Positions 24,101-36,100 of a stretch of 64,000 nucleotides of DNA are shown here, one piece after another. Both the position numbers and the translations under genes were made by a program. The DNA is taken from positions 28,636,315 to 28,700,314 of the forward strand of contig CM044963.1 in the NCBI GenBank assembly GCA_024516035.1, in the 5' to 3' direction. This DNA comes from Bactericera cockerelli. Its lineage: Eukaryota > Arthropoda > Insecta > Hemiptera > Triozidae. Below the pieces are notes generated by a model that did no database searches, was not told the DNA's origin, and was given only the letters and a program-made list of their open reading frames with translations. Position 1 is the first letter of the stretch; each line of letters opens with the position of its first letter.

Positions 24101-27100
24101 GGAATAATGGGACTTTAGTAGTCCTAATCGGACAATATAAAAAAGGCGATATTATTATTTTTTTATTATTAATATTATTATCATTGTCTCCTGGACTTTA
24201 CTATGTACCTACTTTATGTTACCATGATAACTTCAAGCTTTGTTTTTCATACTCTTAAATTGTTCTCTAATGTGTGCCACAATGTTATAGGTCGAATTCC
24301 AACTGTTTTGAGTTAGGATAAACTAGTTTGGCCTCGGATAAACTAGTTTATCCGAACGCCCTTAGGATAAACTAGTTTGTCCTAAGATATACTAGTTTGT
24401 CCTGAAAAACAGTTTGGCCTGCAACATATAATAATAATATAATATAGCCCTCTGTCACCCCTATGGAGCATGGGCCTCCCCCTATGAGGGGGGTATTGGT
24501 ACCCGGTATTATACCTATATGTTTTCATACAGTGTTTCCACTTTCTGTGTTATATGTTTGTTTTGTTAAAAAATATGTTATCAGTATCTTATATTGGGGA
24601 GATCCCCTAGTTTTTTTTTTTTTTTTTTTTTTTTTTTCGTTTATTTATTATTATTACCTATTCTATATATTTTTTTTTTTTTCATATACACTTCAATAAA
24701 TAAATAAATTAAATAAAAAATTAAAAAAAATAAAATCATTATCCTCAGGTATGTTCGCACGTACTACATCGAGGGCTACCAGAACCCCGCCCACACGAGT
24801 CGCCTGTCCCGGGTTCAGCTACGGGCCATCTTCCCTTTCCTCTGGAAGAGCCTGCACAAGACGGTCGGGGATAGGATCAAGAATCAGGACGACGTGAGTC
24901 CGCCGGTGTATTGGCTCAGTGGTTAAGAGCATCGGTTACTGACCCGGAGGTTGCGGGTTCGAATCCCGGCCGGAGCGGAAAATTCTGACAATTTTTTTTT
25001 CCGCTGCCAGAATAACATGGATGTAAAGCTAAAGTAAGGTAAAGCTTCTAGGCGTCCACAAGGGTTATGCTCCATCAATCCTTTCACCACCATGACACAA
25101 TCATAGACACGGAAAGAGAAGAAAGGTAAAGTGCCCTGAAGTAATGCGAAAGCGGTTCCGGGGTACGATTACGTTTTTTTTTGTAGTGTAGAAAGGAACG
25201 AAAGCAAAAAAAACTGTTAGTTATCATATTTGTGTTAATCACTATCGTGATATCATCACAACTACTCAAACTCGCTTTACTAAATCTACGCTGAAACCAC
25301 GGACTTGAACCACGGACCTCCAGGTTACAAGTCCGCCGCCTTATCCATCAAGCTATTGAGGTCGGTGCAAAAAAAACTGGTCTGAACATTATACACGACT
25401 TCCTAACTTTCAATAACAAATTGAGGAAGGTTCATCAGAAATTACCACCATCAGTCAGGTTTTAAATATGTCGTATTTAAAGTATTGAAAATATGTGTAA
25501 AATTACCATTTAAAACGATATTGTCTTGTATAAAAATTCCATATCTTTTCAAATATGTCGAAAATTCATATTAAAAGTATGGAAAATATGTGTAAAATTA
25601 CCATTTTAAACGATATTTCATTTTAGAAGCCAAATAAAAATGGCTTAGGATGAGTCCTCTGTATAAAAAATATGAAAAATAAAGCAAATGATTTATTTTT
25701 ATTATTATTGTCTTGTAAAAAAAAAATATCCATATCTCTTATCGTTTACGAGATATTTGCACATCTTTCCCGGTAGCTCAGTGGTAAAGGCGGCTCTTTG
25801 TGAATCCAAAGATTTCAGATGTCGTGGGTTCGAAACCCAGCCGGGGCATGACCAGTTATCCTCCCATTTGGGATTTTTACCACATAATAGTATATCTTGG
25901 GCTTACTGCTGGAATAATAGGACTTTCATAGTCCTAATCGGGCAGTATAAATAAGGCGATATTTTTATTATTATTATCTTTCATTGTCGTACAAAATTTC
26001 CTTCCTTTCCTCTCCCCCTCAGAGGTGCCTCTGGTGAACAACTACCGCGCCCACATGAACATCATAATTTCCTTCCTTCCTCCCAGAGGTGCCTCTGGTG
26101 AACAACTACCGCGCCCACATGAACCTCATAACTTCCTTCCTTCCTCCTCAGAGGTGCCTCTGGTGAACAACTACCGCGCCCACATGAACCTCATAACTTC
26201 CTTCCTTCCCCCTCAGAGGTGCCTCTGGTGAACAACTACCGCGCCCACATGAACATCATAATTTCCTTCTTTCCTCCTCAGAGGTGCCTCTGGTGAACAA
26301 CTACCGCGCCCACATGAACATCATAATTTCCTTCTTTCCTCCTCAGAGGTGCCTCTGGTGAACAACTACCGCGCCCCACATGAACATCATAACTTCCTTC
26401 CTTCCTCCCCTCAGAGGTGCCTCTGGTGAACAACTACCGCGCCCACATGAACATCATAACTTCCTTCCTTCCTCCCCTCAGAGGTGCCTCTGGTGAACAA
26501 CTACCGCGCCCACATGAACATCATCGCCAGCCTCGTGTACCTCCCCCGCCACCAGGCCCTGGTGAGCGCCTCCCACAAGGTCGTGCGCCTCTGGCACGTG
26601 AGCGGGAGGTTCCTAGGCGCGCTCGGCGCCACGGTGGACGCGCGTGACATTCCACAGAGCATGGGTGAGTGAGGAGAGGGAATGGACGCGCGTGACATTC
26701 CGCAGAGCATGGGTGAGGAGAGGAGAGGAGAGAGGAGAGGAGAGAGAGGAGAGGAGAGGGAATATATAGAGCATGGGTGAGAGGAGAGGAGAGGAGAGAG
26801 GAGAGAGAAGCGAGGAGAGAGGAGAGAGGAAGGAGAGGAGAGGAGAGGAGAGAGGAGAGGAAGAGGAGAGGGAATATATAGAGCATGGGGTGAGAGGAGA
26901 GGAGAGGAGAGGGAATAAAGAGCATGGGGAGAAGGAGAAGGAGAGAGAGAGGAGGAGAGAGAGGAGAGGAGAGAGGAGAGAGGAGAGAGGAGAGAGGAGA
27001 GAGGAGAGGAAGAGGGAGAGAGGGAGAGGAGGAGGAGAGAGGAGAGAGGAGAGAGGAGAGAGGGAGAGAGAGAGAGAGGAGAGGAGGAGAAGAGGAAGAG

Positions 27101-30100
27101 GAGAGAGGAGAGAGGAGAGAGGAGAGAGGAGAGAGGAGAAGAGAGAGGAGAGGGAGAGAGGAGAGAGGAGAGGAGGAGAGAGGAGTAGAGGAGGAGGAGG
27201 AGAAGAGGAGAGAGGAGAGAGGAGGGAGGAGAGAGGAGAGAGGAGAGAGGAGAGAGGAGAGGAGAGAGAGAGGAAGAGAGGAGGAGAGGAGAGAGGAGAG
27301 AGGAGAGAGAGAGAAGGAGGAGGGAGAGGAGCGCCGCTCGTTCTCTCGTGCTCTTCTGTCTCTTGTCGCGGATCTTTTTCTGTGTCTTTTCTACGCTCTT
27401 GGTCTTTCTTCTTTCTCTTTCTCTCTTCCTCCCGTGCGCGTCGCGCTTCCCCGCTCTCGCTTCTTCTTTCTCTTTCTCTCTTTCTCTTCTTCTCTCTCGT
27501 CTCGCTTCTTCTTCTCTCTCCCTTCTTCCTCTTTCTCTCTTCCTCTTCCTCTTCTCCTTTCTCTCTTCTCTCTTCTCTCTCTCTTTACCTCTGCTCCTTC
27601 TTCTCTTTCTTGCTTCCTCCCCTTTCTCCTCTCTCCTTCTCTTCTCCTCGTCCTCTCTTCTTCTCCTTTCTGCTCTCTTCTTCTCTCTTCTCTCCTCTCT
27701 CTTCTCCTCTTCTTCCTCTTCTCTCTTTCTCTCTTTCCTTCTTTCTCTCTTCTCTTTCCACACACTCTCCATTTTATCTCTTCTCTTTCCATCCTAACCA
27801 TACCACCCACCCCCTCGTTTAACAATCCATACCCCACCCCCCCCCCCAACCTCAACAAAAACAAAAAACTCGACACAAACTACTCCTCTACCCAGACCCC
27901 CACATGAAAAACAAATAAAACAAAAAAAAAACTACTAAATATAACAAAACCATACCAAACCAAAAAATAATCTCAAATTAATGTACCCAAATATACCTAC
28001 ATACCAAACCCACAAAAAACTATATAAAATAAATATAAAAACAACATATTTAATAACCCTAAGGGGTTCGGTGGAAAGAGAAGCCACAGGCTTTAACCAC
28101 GCCCCTAGGTTTTCACTCACATATTCAATTTTTTTTTTTTTAAAGCATGTCCATTATTGTTGAATGTATGTAGTTGACCAATAATAAGTTAAAATAATAA
28201 TAAATAATAATAATATAAAATTAAGAAAAACAAACAAATGACAAAAATAAATAAGTTATGCCTGTGGCAATCTGTTTCCACCCAACCCATCTTACTTACT
28301 TATAGGGCGTTTATAAAAAAGGTATGAGAAAAACTCCTCCTCCCCTTGACCTATGTCCCAGCCCCCCAGCCTCACTCCCTTTGACCTATTGTCCCCGCCC
28401 CCAGGGCCTCATCGACACCCCTCCCCCCGCCCTACTTCCTCCCCGTCTTCCTGAGCCGCTACGAGAAGGGCGTGGTCTAGGCAACCCGCAAAGTTCTGCT
28501 CCGCGAGTGGGAGGAGTCTTCCTCCGCGCGTGATGACGTCATACCCGCGGCCACGTCATCGTCACGTAGTGACGTCATACCGTCGTCGGGAGGCGTGGCT
28601 TCGTCAGAGGCTCCGCCCTGTCTCGAGGACTTGCTCGCCAAGCGACGCGCCTACCCCAAGGTAATTTATAATAGTGATAATAACCCGCTTTGGTGCAAGG
28701 TAACCACCAGGCGAGGTTAATGCTCAAACCTCGCCCATTGGTTCACTACATATTCTATATTTTTTTTTTTTTTTTCTTTAATTTTTTTTTTAGCATGTCC
28801 TATTTTGTTGAATGTATGTAAGTTGACCAATAAAGAGTTAAATAATAATATTATGTGGTCACAAACTTAAATGAATGAGGAAAAATACATGCACTGGGTG
28901 GGACTCGAACCATCGGATCTCTACGCTAACTGGATTACCAGACTAGCGCGTGAACCACTTGACTACCAGTGCACGTGCTTCACCACAAAAAAAATAAAAT
29001 ATTTTTTTTTTTTTTAATCAACTGGTCACAATACAAATACTATTTTTTTTTATTACAAAAGTTAAACATTAATACATCATTTCTTCTACTCGTCCCATTC
29101 CTGCACAATCTTCACATTCAATCCCTCTGATCCTCCGTCTCGCTCCTCTCACTCTCATGGATACTGCTCTCACTATCGAAATTTGTATTTTCACTTTGAG
29201 TCAACAACACATGTGAATAGCTTTTTTTTTCCGTTTATCACTAAGTTTTCTTGCTGTGTGTTGAATGAAACTGTTGTATTCAGCACCTAATGCTCCATTG
29301 CAAGGTACAATCATTGGTGTAAATGAGGCTCGTAGATCTTCGGCAGCTTGGTCATATTTTTGGCTTTAAATAAAATCATTCATTCACTCACTAACCATAG
29401 GCTCTTCGTCATTCATTCCCTCAGACAGTCTGGCAGACAGAATCATTCATTCCCTCACTAACCATAGGCTCCTCGTCATTTGTTCTCCTCAGACAGTCTG
29501 GCAAACAGAATCATTCATTCACTAACTAATCATATGCTCTTCGTCATTCATTCTCCCCAGACAGTCTGGCAGACAGAAAGCTCTCCCTCACTAACCATAG
29601 GCTCTTCGTCATTTGTTCTCCTCAGACAGTCTGGCAAACAGAATCATTCATTCACTAACTAATCATATGCTCTTCGTCATTCATTCTCCCCAGACAGTCT
29701 GGCAGACAGAAAGCTCTCACTAACTAACCATAGGCTCTTCGTCATTTGTTCTCCTCAGACAGTCTGGCAGACAGAAAGCTCTCACTAACTAACCATAGGC
29801 TCTTCGTCATTTGTTCTCCTCAGACAGTCTGGCAGACAGAAAGCTCTCACTAACTAACCATAGGCTCTTCGTCATTTGTTCTCCTCAGACAGTATGGCAG
29901 ACAGAAAGCTCTCACTAACTAACCATAGGCTCTTCGTCATTCATTCTCCTCAGACAGTATGGCAGACAGAAAGCTCTCACTCACTAACCATAGGCTCCTC
30001 GTCATTTGTTCTCCCTCAGACAGTCTGGCAGACAGAATCATTCATTCACCCACTAACCATAGGCTCTTCGTCATTTGTTCTCCTCAGACAGTCTGGCAGA

Positions 30101-33100
30101 CAGAATCATTCATTCACCCACTAACCATAGGCTCTTCGTCATTTGTTCTCCTCAGACAGTATGGCAGACAGAAAGCTCTCACTAACTAACCATAGGCTCT
30201 TCGTCATTTGTTCTCCTCAGACAGTCTGGCAGACAGAATCATTCATTCCCTCACTAACCATAGGCTCTTCGTCATTTGTTCTCCTCAGACAGTCTGGCAG
30301 ACAGAATCATTCATTCCCTCACTAACCATAGGCTCTTCGTCATTTGTTCTCCCCAGACAGTCTGGCAGACAGAATCATTCATTCCCTCACTAACCATAGG
30401 CTCTTCGTCATTTGTTCTCCTCAGACAGTCTGGCAGACAGAAAGCTCTCACTAACTAACCATAGGCTCTTCGTCATTTGTTCTCCCCAGACAGTCTGGCA
30501 GACAGAATCACTCATTCCCTCACTAACCATAGGCTCTTCGTCATTTGTTCTCCTCAGACAGTCTGGCAGACAGAAAGCTCTCACTAACTAACCATAGGCT
30601 CTTCGTCATTTGTTCTCCCCAGACAGTCTGGCAGACAGAATCACTCATTCCCTCACTAACCATAGGCTCTTCGTCATTTGTCTCCTCAGACAGTATGGCA
30701 GACAGAAAGCTCTCACTCACTAACCATAGGCTCTTTGTCATTTGTTCTCCCCAGACAGTCTGGCAGACAGAATCATTCATTCCCTCACTAACCATAGGCT
30801 CTTCGTCATTCATTCTCCTCAGACAGTCTGGCAGACAGAATCATTCATTCCCTCACTAACCATAGGCTCCTCGTCATTCATTCTCCCCAGACAGTCTGGC
30901 AGACAGAATCATTCATTCCCTCACTAACCATAGGCTCCTCGTCATTCATTCTCCTCAGACAGTCTGGCAGACAGAATCATTCATTCCCTCACTAACCATA
31001 GGCTCCTCGTCATTCATTCTCCCCAGACAGTCTGGCAGACAGAATCATTCATTCCCCACTAACCATAGGCTCCTCGTCATTCATTCTCCTCAGACAGTCT
31101 GGCAGACAGAATCATTCATTCCCTCACTAACCATAGGCTCCTCGTCATTCATTCTCCTCAGACAGTCTGGCAGACAGAATCATTCATTCCCTCACTAACC
31201 ATAGGCTCCTCGTCATTCATTCTCCCCAGACAGTCTGGCAGACAGAATCATTCATTCCCTCACTAACCATAGGCTCCTCGTCATTTGTTCTCCCCAGACG
31301 GTATCATTCACTCACTAACTAACCATAGGCTCTTCGTCATTTGTTCTCCTCAGACAGTCTGGCAGACAGAATCATTCATTCCCTCACTAACCATAGGCTC
31401 CTCGTCATTCATTCTCCTCAGACAGTCTGGCAGACAGAATCATTCATTCCCTCACTAACCATAGGCTCCTCGTCATTCATTCTCCCCAGACAGTCTGGCA
31501 GACAGAATCATTCATTCCCTCACTAACCATAGGCTCCTCGTCATTTGTTCTCCCCAGACGGTATCATTCACTCACTAACTAACCATAGGCTCTTCGTCAT
31601 TTGTTCTCCTCAGACAGTCTGGCAGACAGAATCATTCATTCCCTCACTAACCATAGGCTCCTCGTCATTCATTCTCCCCAGACAGTCTGGCAGACAGAAT
31701 CATTAATTCCCTCACTAACCATAGGCTCCTCGTCATTCATTCTCCTCAGACAGTCTGGCAGACAGAATCATTCATTCCCTCACTAACCATAGGCTCCTCG
31801 TCATTTGTTCTCCCCAGACGGTATCATTCACTCACTAACTAACCATAGGCTCTTCGTCATTTGTTCTCCTCAGACAGTCTGGCAGACAGAAAGCTCTCAC
31901 TAACTAACCATAGGCTCCTCGTCATTTGTTCTCCCCAGACGGTATGGCAGATAGAAAGCTCTCACTAACTAACCATAGGCTCTTCGTCATTTGTTCTCCT
32001 CAGACAGTCTGGCAGACAGAATCATTCATTCCCTCACTAACCATAGGCTCCTCGTCATTCATTCTCCTCAGACAGTCTGGCAGACAGAATCATTCATTCC
32101 CTCACTAACCATAGGCTCTTCGTCATTTGTTCTCCTCAGACAGTATGGCAGATAGAAAGCTCTCACTAACTAACCATAGGCTCCTCGTCATTTGTTCTCC
32201 TCAGACAGTCTGGCAGACAGAATCATTCATTCCCTCACTAACCATAGGCTCCTCGTCATTTGTTCTCCCCAGACGGTATCATTCACTCACTCCCTAACCA
32301 TAGGCTCTTTGTCATTTGTTCTCCCCAGACAGTCTGATAGACAGAATCATTCATTCACTCACTAACCATAGGCTCTTCGTCATTTGTTCTCCTCAGACAG
32401 TATGGCAGACAGAATCACTCATTCCCTCACTAACCATAGGCTCTTCGTCATTTGTTCTCCCCAGACGGTATCATTCACTCACTCCCTAACCATAGGCTCT
32501 TTGTCATTTGTTCTCCCCAGACAGTCTGATAGACAGAAAGCTCTCACTCACTAACCATAGGCTCTTATTTATTTTTTATTTTTATTTATTTACACTTTAT
32601 TAGGTAATAGGACATATACAATACAATTAATTCACAAATGAAAATACAATATAAAATATAACAGAAGAAAAAAATAAAAAAATATATACATAATATATTA
32701 TGTCCTAACTAAAGGGCGGGGTTATTGCCTTAGGCAATCTCTTCCACCCAACAAAAGCTCTTCGTCATGTTCTCCTCAGACAGTCTGGCAGACAGAAAGC
32801 TCGGAGGACTCCGTCGTCAACGTCGCCTCCCTACGCTCCTCCACACTCAACCTGCTCCAGCTAGAGCAGTTGACCCCGCCCACTCACCCCCACCTCCACC
32901 CCCGCTTTCCCAAGCTGACCCGCGCCGAGTGGAGGCTAGCCGAGAAGAAAATCCGCGCCCTCCTGCCGCCCACCATCCAGAAACTGCAACTCGACCAACA
33001 ACTCCTGCTCGAAGAGAAGCAAACCAGGCGCCCGTGGACGCCCCTGTACCGGATGGAGGCGGCCCAGCCCACCGCATCGCCGTTCCGGATCCAACCAACA

Positions 33101-36100
33101 AGGTACTATCTCTCTATCTATATTCTATTATATTAAAGTGGTGTTTTTTCAACTTTTTAGTTATATACACCACCAACAAGGTACTGAAATGTCTCTAAGA
33201 CAGGCACAACATACCAGTACAGTGGTCAAAACTAAACTGATCATTTATTTCCACAAACATATTACATTATTTCCACAAACATATTACATTACATATTACA
33301 TTATTTCCACAAACATATTACATTACATATTACAGGTACGACGTCGGCACGTCGTCACACGTCAAACGCATCGACGAATCACCACAGCTCGAGAGTAAGA
33401 AACAAACCACGTCTTGGCCAGTGGTCACGAAATCGAATCAAAAGAGCCAAGCGTCGTCACACAAAAACATGCCACAGCTGTCACACATGGAATACGTGAA
33501 ACCGTCATACAAAAATTTGCCTCAGTTGTATCACATAAAATCAAAACAAAATGAACCACGTCCCAATTTGTTACATGTATCACACAGCATGGGCAAAAGT
33601 GGTGTCACGCATGGTGACCACCAGCAATCCAATAGAATTCCCAATAAAACCACTAATCAGGTAGTATCAAAAGCCCGCTACCAACTTAGAGAAGCAAACA
33701 CAAAACAAAAGAAATCCGACACTAAGAGTTTGCCAAGTTCCAATCTTCCGGCTCTAATGAAGATACCAATGGAATAAAATCGATTCAACAAGAGACCAAA
33801 ATGGTCAGATGGGCAGATCAAGAGGAAAGGTCAAAGCAATCGGAACGGTCTTTGTGGGCGAAAAAGAAAAGTGTTTTTGAATCGACTCATCTCAACACAA
33901 AGAAACAGCATGGTGATGTCCCCCCAAGTGCAAGTTCCAATGAAAAATATTGAGACTCTTGAGGAGAATAAAATGTTGAAGATGAAAATGAAATTAGGAT
34001 AATGAGAAAGAGAAATATTAGGAGAACGTATGAGGAAAACACAATTGGCGTCCAAAAATCGGCTTTGATTCATGCAAAAATGAATAACTTATTATGGAAT
34101 CAGAAAAAAATTGTGAAACTAAAATTTTACTCTTTTTTATATTCTGTAATAAACTTGTTTTAGATTAAACATTTTTAAAAACAATCTGCATCCACCTGAC
34201 ATTATCAACTTCACGCAGTAATTGCTTTATTTTATGGTAAATATGTTTTTACTTTCATTATCCTATAAAAAGGAAAGTAATGGAACCACCCAAAATATTG
34301 AGTCAGTCAGTGCCAAAACACGTTTTAGGGTCCCAAGAGGCTAAATCCATTGGTGCCACGCCAGTTTATTGTAAATAATGCAGTTGGTATTGTAGGTGAA
34401 ACAATTAGTTTACGTTGGTAAAGGAAGACACAGAATAATTTTCTTAATGATTTCTTAGTCCTTAGATCTCAAAATGAAAAAAAAAATCTAATGGAGATGT
34501 CTCTGCTTTTTTTTTTAGTGATTTTGTAAATATTAATAATAAGAAAACAACAATAATTTAATCGTAAAAACTTCTGTAAAATTTGTTGTGAGTTCATTTG
34601 AACCACCCTTAGGATCCAAGACAAGGTCAGTTAAGACAGCCTTACTAGGAGAAAGTGAAATACATCAACTTTGCAATCACTGATGTCAATGTACTCCAGC
34701 ACAAGTCACATTAAATGCAAGTCTCACGATACTTTCATAACTCTCCAAGTCTACCTCTACACACATGCAATAAACTTTTGAATCTAGAATTTTGATCTCC
34801 AACTTTCACAATTTTTTGCCAGTTCTCTATTTTTTATAAAATTATTTTTTTGTGTTTTTTTTACACTTCTGTTTCTGCAAAACCAAAGATGTTACATGAT
34901 ATATCAGAATGTTGAAAAATTAAAAAAAAAAATTTGGTGACCCATTCACATTTTAGAAGAAAGCAATTATTGGTCAGGTATTTTTTTCATTTAAATTTTA
35001 AAAAAAGGAAGAAAATCACACTCAGGTACCTACTACTTTTTAACTGATAAACAGATTATTATGAGGGTTGGTGAGTTTGACCCCACCAAAGAATACTTAA
35101 CAAAACTTGATTGAGGCTGGTAATTGATACAATTGTCAGTTAAATGCAGAAGTAAACAAATAATTTACATTATTGCAAAAATAGGTATTACCAACCATGA
35201 AACCAACTTATTATCAGTCTGATTTGATCTAGTATCAAGAAAAACACTAGTTTTATGCCAAAAGCACCTAAAAAAAAAGAAGTGTGCCATACAAGGAAGA
35301 CTGAGATCTTTGACATTTATCATTTCGCAAATAAACAAGATCAAAATGGTTTTTGTTATTTTCAAGAGAAGATATTTTTACAAGAGCCAGTGACATTTAA
35401 ATTTTATCTTTCTAAATATCAACTACTAATATCTGCTGACTCTTTATGTAATCAATATAAATGTGTGTTCAAATATATCTACACCATTCTTTGTTAGCCC
35501 ATGCCCACTGAACTAAAATCACTTGTATCATTAATTATTAAAGTACTAGTAAGAAGTTTTGATTCCTTATTTGAAAATAATTACAACAAATTATTTTACT
35601 ATTATTGGCTTTTTTCATAATTATGGACTAAATTATCATAATTTGTATCCACATCTACAATCAGTCCAATATAGCATAGTGTAACAAAAACCTTTGAAAA
35701 CAAATCTCATAAAACTTAGAAGTTTTCCAAAATTTGTCTTTCCATGTGGCAAGATAAATTATATTGATTAATTGATTGATTAAAATGTCTTTAATTGGAA
35801 AAAAATTGGGGTTACACATAGATATTATTTTGTGATTTTGTTGTTGTAATTTTTCTCTCACCAAAAAAAAAAGCATGCAAGAAAAGTACAAATGCTTACC
35901 TTGAAGAATCCAGCAATGACAACTTTGTTGTCTTCAATGAACTTCTTGATCTCTTCAACAGATGAGAATTCCTTGGCGGGAGGGCCAGTCTTCTTCAACA
36001 ACCAGTTGACAATGTCCTCACTGGTTCTACCACCTGTTTGGTAGAAATAAATATAGGTTAATTTAGTAGAATCTTGCAAACTCAAAATCCCAGTTAAAAA

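Noticed and set aside
11091..25800. tRNA genes at the many GGTTCGAAACC-type sites
   Set aside because: Heads are followed by SINE bodies and have weak or broken acceptor stems. Only 44170-44242 forms a complete cloverleaf without a tail.
26501..27907. Long Arg/Glu and Ser/Leu open frames (up to 423 codons)
   Set aside because: Pure translation of GA and CT tracts.
29366..32566. CRISPR-like array
   Set aside because: No unique spacers. The whole unit repeats, the host is eukaryotic, and no cas genes are present.
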